DNA from: Apostichopus japonicus
Taxonomy: Eukaryota > Echinodermata > Holothuroidea > Aspidochirotida > Stichopodidae
DNA length: 64,000 nucleotides
Direction: 5' to 3'
Assembly: GCF_037975245.1 (NCBI RefSeq)
Contig: NC_092572.1
Coordinates: 1,525,501-1,589,500 of the forward strand
Shown here: positions 11,767-23,700 of the stretch, one piece after another
How positions within the stretch are numbered: position 1 is the stretch's first letter
How the letters are laid out: each line of letters begins with the position of its first letter
Program-made: the position numbers and the translations under genes
The notes under the pieces: model-generated
The model's database searches: none
Seen by the model: only the letters and a program-made list of their open reading frames with translations
Told to the model about the DNA's origin: nothing

Positions 11767-12180
11767 TATTCATCGTTCATTAGGTTTCGAATTATGGTGT
11801 CTTGCTGGCGAAAGAACCACACCATGCGATCTTCGTGCAGTAATATATTGGAAACTATTCGATGTGAATATGAAAAGTTGCATGAGGTAAGTAAACCATA
11901 CATAAGCAAAATATGTTAGAAATTGCTTTAATTTTACCTCCGAGTCTTAAAATAATGTTTATCCAGTTCTTTGAAAAAACATACTTATTTCAATTGAACA
12001 ACCTAGCAGGTTTAATATTAAGAAACATCGAATTATAATTAAATTTTAATTGTGCTAGATTTAAATGGATAGAACAATATATTTGCTTCTATCAAAGTTG
12101 CAGTTAGTTATTTCTTGGTTGTTCACGACGCAATGTATTATTTCGTTTTCTTTCAGAATTACCAAGAATATGATTACTGA

Positions 12181-15100
12181 GAAATCCAGGAGTGATTCTA
12201 TGTCGATCGTTAAATCAGTAAATGATGTTGATATATCGACGAAGCCTGAGTTCCTCGTTTTAAGTTTCAAATTGCTCGTAAAATCTTCTTCGATAAAAAC
12301 ATACTTGAGATTGAAATATTTACCGTTCATAACTACCTTTCGGGATAATGAGAGAGACCGGCATAACATACAAATAACGCGAGGCTTATTTTGTTTCAGT
12401 AAAGTGCAAAAAAAAAAAACTTGGTCACTGTTTGCACAGCCATATCAACACTTTAAGGAACTTTTTAAACGCTACTTGCTTTGTACTGACACTATGATGG
12501 TTAATATTTATATCTATCAGACAATCGAGGCTAAGTATCTGTACTACGGTAACATTTTAGTTTTTGCTTTATTAACTGTATCTATCAATAAGATTTGTTT
12601 CTAAGTGTTACTAAATTATGTCACAATAAATGTGTATAATCGAAAGAAGATCCCTCTTAGGAATGAAATACAGAAATGAGAGTTTATCTTCAATCAATGT
12701 TGAGGTTAGTAATCAGCGATATCAGTGTGCAGAGCAATCTCTCAAGTAGCTTCAAAGTATCTGATTTAAAGTATTTAAATACAATACGTGACAGCCTAGC
12801 TACCTATACAACACAATACTCTTTTAATGCTAAGAATTCAAAAAAAGAGAAGATTTCCTGATTTTGTTTTCTTATTTTCACTAGGAAAGTTTATTTTGTT
12901 AGATTTTTAAATAAATGATGAAATGTTGTCAGTAGTTACGCCTGATCCACTCGTTTTATAATTGTAATCTGCTTACGTCATGAATAAATGGCAAACTGAA
13001 AATGAAACAAGCATTTCATGAAAAGTTCAAATGAAAAGAGTACTTCAAGTGGCAATTAATCATTACTACGCCAATTGAAGCAGATGAGACATTAATCTAG
13101 AATAATCTTTATTATACGGTTTTATGACGCACGGCGATTATCATTACTACCTAACTATACACAGAAGGATAAACAGAACATTGCAATGTGTTTGCAAATA
13201 AATAGAAGATTATGTGTTACACTTTAAACGCCATAAGGCCACAACTGTAACTAAATTACGGAATTTACTCACAACAAGAACACACTATCGCTGTAGGTAT
13301 TTATAAATGTTCACTTAACGTTCAGCAACGATTAATGTGACAAATTATTGTTGACAATTACGAATTAGTGTGTAAAATACCCATTGCATTTACCACTGAA
13401 CATATATATGTTCCACAATTCACTCTAACATTATATATAAAACGTACTGAGTAGCTAATTAATTTCGATTACGCCTCAACAGTAAATATTTTAGTTGATT
13501 AAGGTTAGGATGACTTACCAACAACGTTGCGTTCTCTCTGACACCGACGATTAACAAATATGTTATGTCGTCTTGCACCCTAACTATCGTCCGGGCAGTT
13601 TTCGGTAAATAGTATACGGTATCCTTGTGCGGCTTACCAATACTTGAACTTTGTATTGTAGATTACGAAGCCTGGTATACTGTAGCCTTTTCTGCATATA
13701 TGGCAAACATGTCTGTGATATAGATAATAAAATATGTTTACTTTGTGGGCGAGCTGTGTAAACCACCGATTATAAATAACATCACGAGATATCTATGAAG
13801 TAAGTTTGACTATTTTGTAAAATTATTCATAGCATAAAACATACATATTACTTACTTTAGTTTTCGCAGATTTTGATGAAACATATATTGACATGATATT
13901 CCTGTCTCATGTAATCACACGTGAACCTTTCCAGTTAACGCAAGTATTAAAATCGTGGAAATCATTTTACTGGACATAAAACATATTCATATTCGGATCG
14001 GGATCGTACCATGTATATAAAATAATAGAGAATATTTAAAACATTACCGAACTGAGAGAACTGTTATTGACGTTATGTCCACAGTTCTAACATAATGAAA
14101 CTGCTAGCCCGACCACGGTACTGCATTTAACGTCACCACCTGATTATATTAACAAATACAGGACCGAAATCGTCATCAATGAGAATATATTAACTTCATA
14201 TTTATAACAAGGATGTAACAACTAATCGCCTAAAAATATCATATACATTTGGATCATATTTCGTGCACTACAATGTTTGCAGAAGATTTTGGCCGTCGAC
14301 CTGTAACCCAAACCTCCCATCCCCCCCCTCCCCACCCACACTTTTCATCTCATTTGCTAGTCAACTCTTTTCTGACTAGCATTTGCAGTTATCCTAGCCA
14401 AAGCTTGGACTGGAAAACGACGCATGAATAAAAGCTAGCAAGTAACCAGTAAAGGAAGTATAATTTTCTTAGTTTCATACAAACAACACTTCTTTGGAAC
14501 TGACGTTTGTAAACAAAAATCAACGCCTTGATGACAACGTATAAACCAAAATATATATTCATAAGCCATACTTCAATCAATAATATTTTGCCCAGGATAC
14601 TGTAAACTCGATTCTTGTTTATTTGACGATATTTTGTAGCTCATTATTTCGTCAGTAAGACCTCTGCTAAATATGTAACGAGGAGCCCACAAACGGTATT
14701 AAGCTCCCAACAGTAGTATAATGAAAGGAAAACATATGTTACATTGTATCATATATTATACGCAGGTTAAAACGCTCTTCAAATAATGAAATTACATTTT
14801 TAAACAGTTCAAGTGGTAACAAACATTAACACGAGACAATGGAACTATACCATAAGCTCTGTTAATACATTATAGTTTGTCATTCAGCGATGAGTGTTAA
14901 GAGTTACATTGCAATCTATAGTCACGTGGAGAAAGTAGAGAACACATACATTTGATGTAGAAAAACCTGTTCCAGAGATATTCCGGTACAATAAGGTTAG
15001 AAAAATACAATTGATACCTGGCCTCATTAAACAAGGCCTATATTACAAATATGCAGTTAATATTAGCATTATTTTTAGCCTTACCAAGAGATGTAAGTGG

Positions 15101-17570
15101 CTTGGAAGGGATCCCAAAAATCTTACAAATCCAGCAAATTCTGAGGACATCGCCTCTGGACCCTAGCACCTCCACCATGGATTCGATATGAACTCCAAAG
15201 AAAATTAATTTCTCCCACCCCCATTTATGTTTTACTCGCTATGAGCAAGATATAATTCCAGATTCATTTGATCCGAAACACGTTTCGCTCGTACGTCCAA
15301 AGAACATTTGATTGGTTCTTAATCAACAATGACCTTGTTCAACTTCTGTACTATAGTGTTCGAAGTTAAATGTTTCGTTGATTGAATGACTATCTCTCCA
15401 GTAATCTAACTGTATTTTAATTAAACTGTCATTCCTTAAAATTTATCTCTCCCAACCTTTTTAATATTTTATAATGCTTTTTCCATTATATGGATTATCT
15501 TCACTTTATTGTTTTAGCTGGCAATGCCTTTACTGCAACTGTTCCTTTAGTTTGTTTTTATTTTAGCCGCTGTCAAGATGTAACTTAATGTGTATGTACA
15601 TTCTTTTAGTTAATGCTGTTTAGAAAGGACGTGTAACACGCTTTATTTAACTCATTCCCGATTACATATTTTTCTAACCTCATATAGTCGTACCTACCTC
15701 ATTACGACTTTCGCTATACCAATACAGAACAATGTAGTTATATTGTTAGTTTCTTACATTGTCATAAATCAGTATGTTTCTTTGACAAAGCACCTTAAAA
15801 CTAATTAATTAAATACACACCAATTACACACAAATGTACTCATCTTCTCTGTTTTATTCTTGTTATTGTCGTGTATTTATCTTATGTAATGGACGGTTAC
15901 TGCATAGCCGCTCACATGAGTTTCAATTGAGCTTCTCCTCCTATAGTATTCTCAGATACGTTTAATTATAATACCCGTTTGACCGGTTTAACAAATAAAT
16001 GTGTAAACTTTATGCATTTTACGCAAACTTCATTAAGTGTGACGAGATACCAATGGGTTGTTTCTAAAGTCAACTGTCCTAATGCACTTGGAGGACAGTG
16101 AATAAATACCTAAGGATACAGATATCATTTGTCCCTTCCTGCACTTCACATACATCCTGTCGTTCTGTCCACTGAATCATTGCTTTTTGCCGTGTTCCAA
16201 ATTAGACACAAGACAGTCAGCTTTGTGATTGTATTTCATCAAACGTTGGTCTCAAATCAACGCAAGTATTTATTTAAATTGGAGACGGATTCAGTGTGGT
16301 CTTCTATCTACTAAAGTAAGAGTAATAATAAAAATAGTACAAAGAATACAAAATCATTCTTTCGTATTCCAACTTTCGTCTTCATTCCCAGATTTGTATA
16401 ATATGATTTGTAACAGTATTACATGAATTGTTTCTTTTTTTAATGGTTATATCCCTTGGCAAAATGGTAGATGTCTGTCACTAGTAGTTTTTGCAGCTTG
16501 GAAGGAGATTATTACACTCCCAACCAACCAATCGAGCATTATTTAGTTCATAATACTGCTTGCATCCATCAACCACTTCTGTCTGGAGGGTCAAAAGGAG
16601 TTTTTATTTTGTCTTCAGCATTTGTTACGTTAAAAAAAAGTAGTTTTTTTGACATTTTGACCCGTTTTTTGCAAGAAAATCGTGAGACAAGTTAAATCCT
16701 TCAATCAACTAAACCAACAGTTACAAGTAGGTCAGGCACAACTTAATTCACAGACATAGGTAGATATATGGCTCTGTAAATGTGGGTAATATATCAAAAC
16801 TGAAATTTTATCGGTCGAAATTTTGGCGATAATACGATCTCATTCCAAGCATATGTTCTCCCGGATGCCTCACTCTACCCGCCAGATTTTTACCTCTCCA
16901 GAACCGTCACATTAGGAAGGAGGAATACATACCAACAATGATCGTATCGGATTAAGGTCAACCACAGTTTAACGTCTCGTGAAGCGCTTGGCACGCTATC
17001 ACTCACATTTTTTAACGCCATGCGTTACAAAACGGATTTATGTGAGACATTTCTTGATTTTGGCTTTACTTTTAAGATGAAATTCGTATCCCTCACATTC
17101 AAACATCACATTATATTTTACTTATAAAATAACATATCTGGAACTCACCCAGCTATCAAAATCATTAGAAATAGGCAAAGCAAAGTACAGTGTATCTATA
17201 ATTACCTCATTTGCATATTTGCATACGTAAATAGCTCGTTTATTAAAATAAAAATGAGAACCTCGTTTCAATACCTTCCCAACAATGTACGGGTTCTTAA
17301 TGTCAAAAGTGACTGAGAAAAAACAATTTGTAAATAATTCCCCTATAGATCTTTGATTTGATTGAAAAGAACTTCGAAAATAGAGAAAACATTCAACAAG
17401 TTCTCATTTAATCGGAAAAAGGAAATCTTTGCAAAAGGGAAAACTTTATTGATCTAAAAAATTTATTGCCTGAAAGGGAGACCTCAGCTATTTGTAAATA
17501 TAATAGATTTATAACCATAGCCTATATTGTAACAAACAGTCAAGTTGTGACAGTATTTAATATGTTACAT
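12181..17570. other. Intergenic region with no supported gene
   Basis: I see no exon series here. The largest ORF (12,065-12,604, plus) overlaps the terminal exon of pseudogene A in another frame and has no recognisable features. Bases 13,000-13,070 show weak similarity to 57,318-57,390, so part may be an older upstream flank of the next gene. A short C-rich run lies at 14,316-14,340 and a GC-richer patch at 15,080-15,230 may be an interspersed repeat. Confidence 0.4.
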
Positions 17571-17667
17571 TTTAGTTGTGATTCTCTGTTATAACGCATC
17601 AGTGACTGAAGCTATTACTATGCTAATTTCACTTTGACATCATTACACACAGTACATTTGCGTTGCA
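17571..17667 (+). promoter_or_regulatory. Conserved 5' flank block of kinase-like gene B
   Basis: Shares TTTAGTTGTGATTCTCT and about 90 further bases with the flanks at 9,121 and 59,528. No TATA box is obvious in this copy. Confidence 0.5.
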
Positions 17668-17734
17668 ATGGACATCATGACCCGATTAAGAGCAATATTA
17701 TTTTCTTTACTCAACCTGTGGCTGATTATCTGCG
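17668..17734 (+). CDS. Signal peptide exon, gene B
   Basis: Encodes MDIMTRLRAILFSLLNLW then LIICG, a basic start followed by a hydrophobic core, with a phase 1 GTAAGT donor. The upstream in-frame ATG at 17,668 is preferred because the homologous 59,662 start also exists; a second ATG lies at 17,677. Confidence 0.75.
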
Positions 17735-20700
17735 GTAAGTTAGTGCATTAACATCTGGTAAAAGAATAAATAATGTTATAACAGAATCTAATACCAAGTT
17801 ACGGCACGTTTCATTTTACAGAAGGACACGAACAAACAACTGGAATTTGTGAAGAAATAGATGATATTCAGCCTTTTCTGACAACACTATGTAGTGTCCT
17901 GCCTGGGGATCCTGTCTGCCTTGTGTGCCCTGTTTATCAGGATAATGACGTAGAATGGATCACTGCTGATACTAGAATTGCTTATGGAGACATGAACTTG
18001 GGGAAACGTAAAAGTGTTTACGTAAATATCTGTCATGAGACGAATGCTTCGTTAAGTTTGAAACCTTGTGAAGGTGAGAATGAATCCTTTGTTCGATGTC
18101 AACAGAGCGAGAAAGTGTTGGCCAAATTTACACTCATATGTAAAATAGACGGTGAGTAGATTGTATTGCTTCTATTAGATATAAATTTGTCATATTTAAT
18201 TACAATATGAATTGGAAAATTACCCCTCAAAAGATGCAAAATGTGTGTTTTTTCAATAATATATATATATATAATTTAAAGTGTACGTTTAGCTTGTTTT
18301 CCCCTTTCCCTGCAAACAAAGTTAAAAGTGCAGGAGATCAGCCTGCTTAATTCATCTCCAATTCAAAATGAAATTTAATGCTAAAAAAACATAAAAATCT
18401 TCATAAAAAAGCGATATTCAACTCGGCATAAAATGTTTACTTTTATTTGTCTTGCTCTGCACTCAAATGTATTGATCAGAAAATTCATTTCAATAACAAA
18501 ACTACTTCGATTACCTTTTATAAAAACACACAATATATTTTAATAAGTATATATTCATCTGGCGCTGAGAGTGACACTCAATTTGTAATGGCAGTGGTAG
18601 AAAATATTAATATGAGCAATACTTTACGTTTACTTGTTGGTGTAAGTCTTCAATAGATGTTGCCACCGGTATCAATAACCATACCGATAACAGGGGTTAA
18701 ATCCCTTTGGTATTTTGAAACATATTTTAATGAAAGAATGTAAAGCAAGCATATATCACTGGTCTGACTATTCAATTAGGGAAAATTCAGAATGTAGACC
18801 CAAGTTATTTTAGGAAATATGTTATCTCAATTTTATCTTTAATGACAGATGTAGTGCCTGTGACAACTGGTAAACAAAGTTGTTTTTTTCCTTTCAAGTT
18901 TGTCTAAATAGTCATGCAAGTAATTTTAGGAAATATGTTTATCTATATTTTATCTTTAATGACAGATGCAGTGCTTGTGACAACTGGTAAACACAATTGT
19001 TTATTTCCTTTCAAGTTTGTCTAACTAGTCATACAATTCCAAGCTCAGCAAGGAAGTAAACTTAAAAAAAAATCTGATTCTATCATTTCTGCGAAAGCTC
19101 TTGATCCAGTTCTAACTATGAATTGATAAATTTTAGTAAAGTGACTTCATTCAGTTTCGTACTTAATTTCCCTTTATTGTTAACAGAAGGTCAATGTTAA
19201 ATTGTTTCCTTTGTAACGAGAAAAATAAAAATGAGCTAATCAAAACCGGTAATTGAAACATAAGTTCATGATATATTTATTACGGTATGGCAGACGATAG
19301 CTGGTACATACAGACGCAGAGCCAATAGGACATATTTTACAGCCATTAGCGAAACGGTCACTTGGTTATATGCACGAACGCTTTATTTCCTTGTCCACAG
19401 ATACTCTACATACAACACGGAAATCAGAAGGGCGAGAATCACGCCAATTAGAAAACACATGGATTATAGTAGCTGGTGCATTCGTGTTGATTTTCAATTG
19501 TCTGCTAGTCTGTGTTTGCATCACAGTCAGGAAATATAGATGTATGTAAAAGTGTTGTACATACCTTTGATATTTAAAGTTGAGGAACATAACTATTAAA
19601 GTAATATGTATTAAATAGACTTATGATGCCAAATAATATCGTACTGTGTTAAATGCGAAATAAAAATAATATTGTACGAATTGAAGCAGTTTCTAGGGGT
19701 AGCTATGTATTAGTCAACATTGATTGGACATTTTGTTCATACTTTCGTTAGGCATTATCTTTTCATCGATACCCTTAACAAATGTCATTAAAGGTGATCG
19801 TATGTTACAGCAGGGTATATTGATTGATTATAAGCAACACACTGTCAATCGTTACATTATAATGGCCTCTTAATAACTTGATACTAATAGATTAAGGATG
19901 CATGTAATGAACAGGTTTCTTAATTTTATTCCAAAATAAAATACCTAAAGAAAATGAGCTCTCAATAAACGTATCTTGGTATAGATATATGATTGGTTGA
20001 TAAACATGTTGACGAAAAAGTAATAGTAACCAAAATAAGTCATTTATTCTGCGTTAATTTACTTATTTTAGGTGGGTTAACCTCAGCTACTCTTTCCTTC
20101 TCTGTCCGTTTACAGTTCCAGTAACAAGAAACCGGCAAGGATGAGTATTATTGAAAATAAAAATAATATTGCGAAAATGCCCCCCCCCCCACTATCCCCT
20201 ACTTATACTCTTGAAATGATGTTTTAAATGTGTTTATGTTTGCTATGGAAAGCAGTCAAATTACCATTGACGTTGATAGTGCAATGAAACAGTTATACTT
20301 ACCTTTAATTAATTAATAATTGTTTTCCATTTGGTTTAGAAATCGAAATATCAACTCACGTCATCAAATGAACGTACTCGATAAAGACGCCCTAGATGCC
20401 GATCAATCAAGTAAGATGTATTTTCATGTCAACTAAGTTTCAGAATTTGAGATACGGAATACGGGATACCTATAATGATAATGTTATGGGCGAAGTGATT
20501 TTTAGTACGATTATATGCAAAAAATAGGACAAAAATATGGTATAACTTTCAAACAATAAATACTGGTGCACTTCAAAGTAAAGACACCAAAATAAATTCC
20601 TTTGAAACTATCTTACCAACTTGATCATTTTTCTAGATATCTTATGTAGATTAACACATTGATTCAATATGATGTATCACATCCTTTAGCACCTCGACAA

Positions 20701-23700
20701 AAATTGAAGTATATATAAAATAGAAAGAAATGAAGTTGTATAAGATAAAACACCGACAATATTATTTTACAGTTAATTGTAAGAAGAGACTGCCAGAAGG
20801 GAGGTAAGCTATGTTCTAAATGTTCTTTACAACTGTATAACGAAACCGACAAGTTTTAAACTAATTAACATACTAAATATTAAAGTTTATTATAGTTAGG
20901 ATAATTACAGGTAATTGGCAGTGATATATTAATAGATCATGACATGTGTTAATGTGAAAATAGAAGCGTATTCATGTAACTTCACGGATTATCGTCACTG
21001 ATTTCTGTAGCAGGAAAGAATTATCAAAGACACCTGTTGACGAGGAAAACTCACAAAACTCGCACAATTCTGGAGGAAGTGAACCTAGTAAGTTAATTCA
21101 AAATATCGATAGTAATTTAAATGAATCAATTAAAACGTAAAAACAGATTCATGTTACTTATTACACATCGCATGCACTAAACAAGAGATGCAGACAACAT
21201 TTGTCAATGAGAATGACGTCCCAATGTCTATAAAAGAAAATTGATACAACTGTTCGATACTTATGTCATTGTGTTATACAGTCCACCAAGAGTAAATTGT
21301 TACTGAAGGTCATATGGAGCCACTGTGTATTAATAAATACTGAGTATTTAAATGATAAACTCTCAAATAGGTTTTTTGCACTATTTCGTGAGTAATTTGC
21401 ATGTTTATCAGTTTAAGATATTTTTGTTCTCTTTCGCAGATTATTATTCTACAGTAGATGTAATTTCAGAAAAAGATCCCCGGATGTTGAATGAGAATGA
21501 TATTTCCATCATTATGAATATCAAGATAGGAAAAATCTACAAAAGATGGATGGGATCTATTTATCTTGCCAATGAGACCAATAAGTGTGTTGTAGTAACA
21601 ACTCTAACAGGCTAGTAAGATTATGATATACAATCATCGTACTTATTGAGTTTAAAGCCACGGTTAGATATTATATAATACAACGTCTGTATCGATTTTT
21701 GTGTGCAACAACGGTAAATTGTTGGCAATGTGCCCCTTTAAAATATCATTTAAAGATGAGAGGGGATTAAATGACATTGTGTACCAGTCCGAACTATATA
21801 TTGATCCATGACTGTTTATGGTTCTGTTTCTAGAAACACTTTTTAGAAAGAAAGAAATTCATTGGGAGGCTTACATCAGAAAATGTCTCGAATTACCAGC
21901 ATCGAACCATCTAGCAAAGATCGAGGCTATATCTATACAAAGCAGTGAGTTGTTATTGTCCATATTTTATTAATCAAGTAATAGTATATTGTTAATCTAT
22001 GTTAGTGAAATACAACCAAATTAAAATAAAGTCCATACACCCATAATTGTTCCGTTTTTAAAACTCCGAGGGTAAATATGTCCGCCATGTGGAATAAAAA
22101 GAAAATGCATATAACGATGACCTGATATGATCTTCTGGTCATAATGTATATGTGAACAAGAAGCTTATATTTTTATTACCATCTAAATGAGCTTTCCTAT
22201 GCTACAATAATTATATGCAGGACATTCCACATACGTTAACGTATTTTACTATAAACACGTTTTCTTTAACGTAGTTTCTTCTATTTTTTTCTTGTACTGT
22301 TTAAGATAAACTGTTTCTTATCAGTGAACACCTCGTTTGTGAAAGTATGCACAAAGTCTTGTCACGTGACACTAAAGATGAAAAGGACTTATACTGCTGT
22401 AGCTCATTAACAGTTCCTGACGTCATCAAACATATATCAGGAATTTTGGAAGGAATGGACATTCTAAATACGTTCGGGGTAAGTAATGATAGAACCTTCG
22501 CACTAAATATGTAGCAACCTAAACAACGTATTTTCATATAGCTGAGTTATTGAGTATTATCGTCATCGTCAATGTTTATTATAAACCTATCTTCCTGTTT
22601 AAAAGATCATTTCTAAGTAAACAATGTGTTTACAATTTTGTTCCATATGTGCTTCTCTTCACATGAACCAAAGTTATTGTTTTTCATCTTCGTTAAGTTC
22701 CTTCACCCTGGCTTAACAACGAAAAAGGTTTTGCTAACAAAAGGAGGACAGGTCAAATTATTTGACTTCTGTCTGGCTCGCGATGCACCGAGAATAGCTG
22801 CTCTCAAGAAAGAACAGGTAAAATGTAAAATGTAATTATATTAATTACAAGATTATGATCAAATAATGTGTTCAAAAGACAAATATATAATATCATCCAG
22901 TCAAAGCACTCAAAAAGCCGTCAAAATATTTTAATTAGCGTAATATCCTGGTGTAAGACACATCCGTAACCTTGAAACCTGTTAACAAAAATAGCCTGAG
23001 CTTTTCCTTTGGAATAATGCTACACGTTAGGCTTGTGCGTTCAAACTTTATATCGATGTCTCAATGTTAAAACATGTAACAATTATCTGTGTCATATTAA
23101 ATGTATTAATGGAATAACGAGGTCTATGATGTACATATATAACAAAGAACAACATAAACATATTAACTTAGCCTTCAGTGTGATTGCTTTTATTTCAAAA
23201 TGCTTCGATTAATATTGGATGATAGTATTTACCATAATTTGATCAAGTTCTCCACACACTCCCTTTAAGAATTTCATATTGTAATAGATAGTTTCAGAAA
23301 ACAAACAGTCGCCCCAATGCAGAACCAATGTTTACCGTGCAGCTAACTCAATTGTGGTTTAATACAACATTTTTTTCACATTTCTTTTTACAGCAGATTC
23401 GTTCCTTGACTTTGAATCAATTTCCACCTGAAATGTTAATGTCGAATCAATATACGCAATCCAGTGACGTGTGGTCTACAGCAGTAGCAATATGGGAGAT
23501 TATGAAAGCAGGTAAATCAAACTAAATTCCTATGAAAGCTTAATGCAGTTGCACGAAGAGAAAGTATCGACACTTATTTCAATTATGTAGCATAACATTG
23601 AACCGAATATAGCTATGTCACACTTGCAACAAAAAGGTATACGGTGATGTTCATATATGTATAAATGAATCTGTATATAAAGACATCTTGCGATTTATCA

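Larger units (their letters stand above)
9258..12180 (+). pseudogene. Ig receptor kinase-like pseudogene (copy A)
   Basis: Recognisable exons: signal peptide 9,258-9,315 (MTQFRVIILSSLSLSLIICG), Ig-like 9,402-9,694, stalk mini-exon 9,817-9,846, decayed stalk repeats to ~10,420, kinase subdomain X exon 11,114-11,210, subdomain XI exon 11,766-11,886, and a terminal exon 12,157-12,180 ending NYQEYDY. The Ig exon has an in-frame TGA at 9,497-9,499, at the position of the conserved Cys in VCPV, plus frameshifts and a deletion near its end. No transmembrane, N-lobe or catalytic-loop exons could be found between 10.4 and 11.1 kb. The surviving kinase exons keep correct relative phases (1-2, 2-0, 0) and canonical motifs (GNIPFAGIS, SCWRKN). 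Confidence 0.75.

Noticed and set aside
11601-11919. Overlapping 102-residue ORFs rich in IYIY and THTH on both strands
   Set aside because: They translate the (TA)n/(CA)n microsatellite; only the 3' part ([14 protein letters not shown] and on) is a real kinase exon relic.
12065-12604. 179-residue plus-strand ORF
   Set aside because: No signal, domain or codon pattern; it runs across the terminal exon of pseudogene A in another frame, and a minus-strand ORF overlaps it.
12900-17570. A hidden NACHT gene upstream of gene B, as in the other two units
   Set aside because: I searched the minus strand for GExGIGKS and MLDGI-like motifs and saw none; only weak flank similarity near 13.0 kb remains.
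22330-22537. Minus-strand ORF 22,301-22,537
   Set aside because: Antisense of the kinase hinge exon of gene B.
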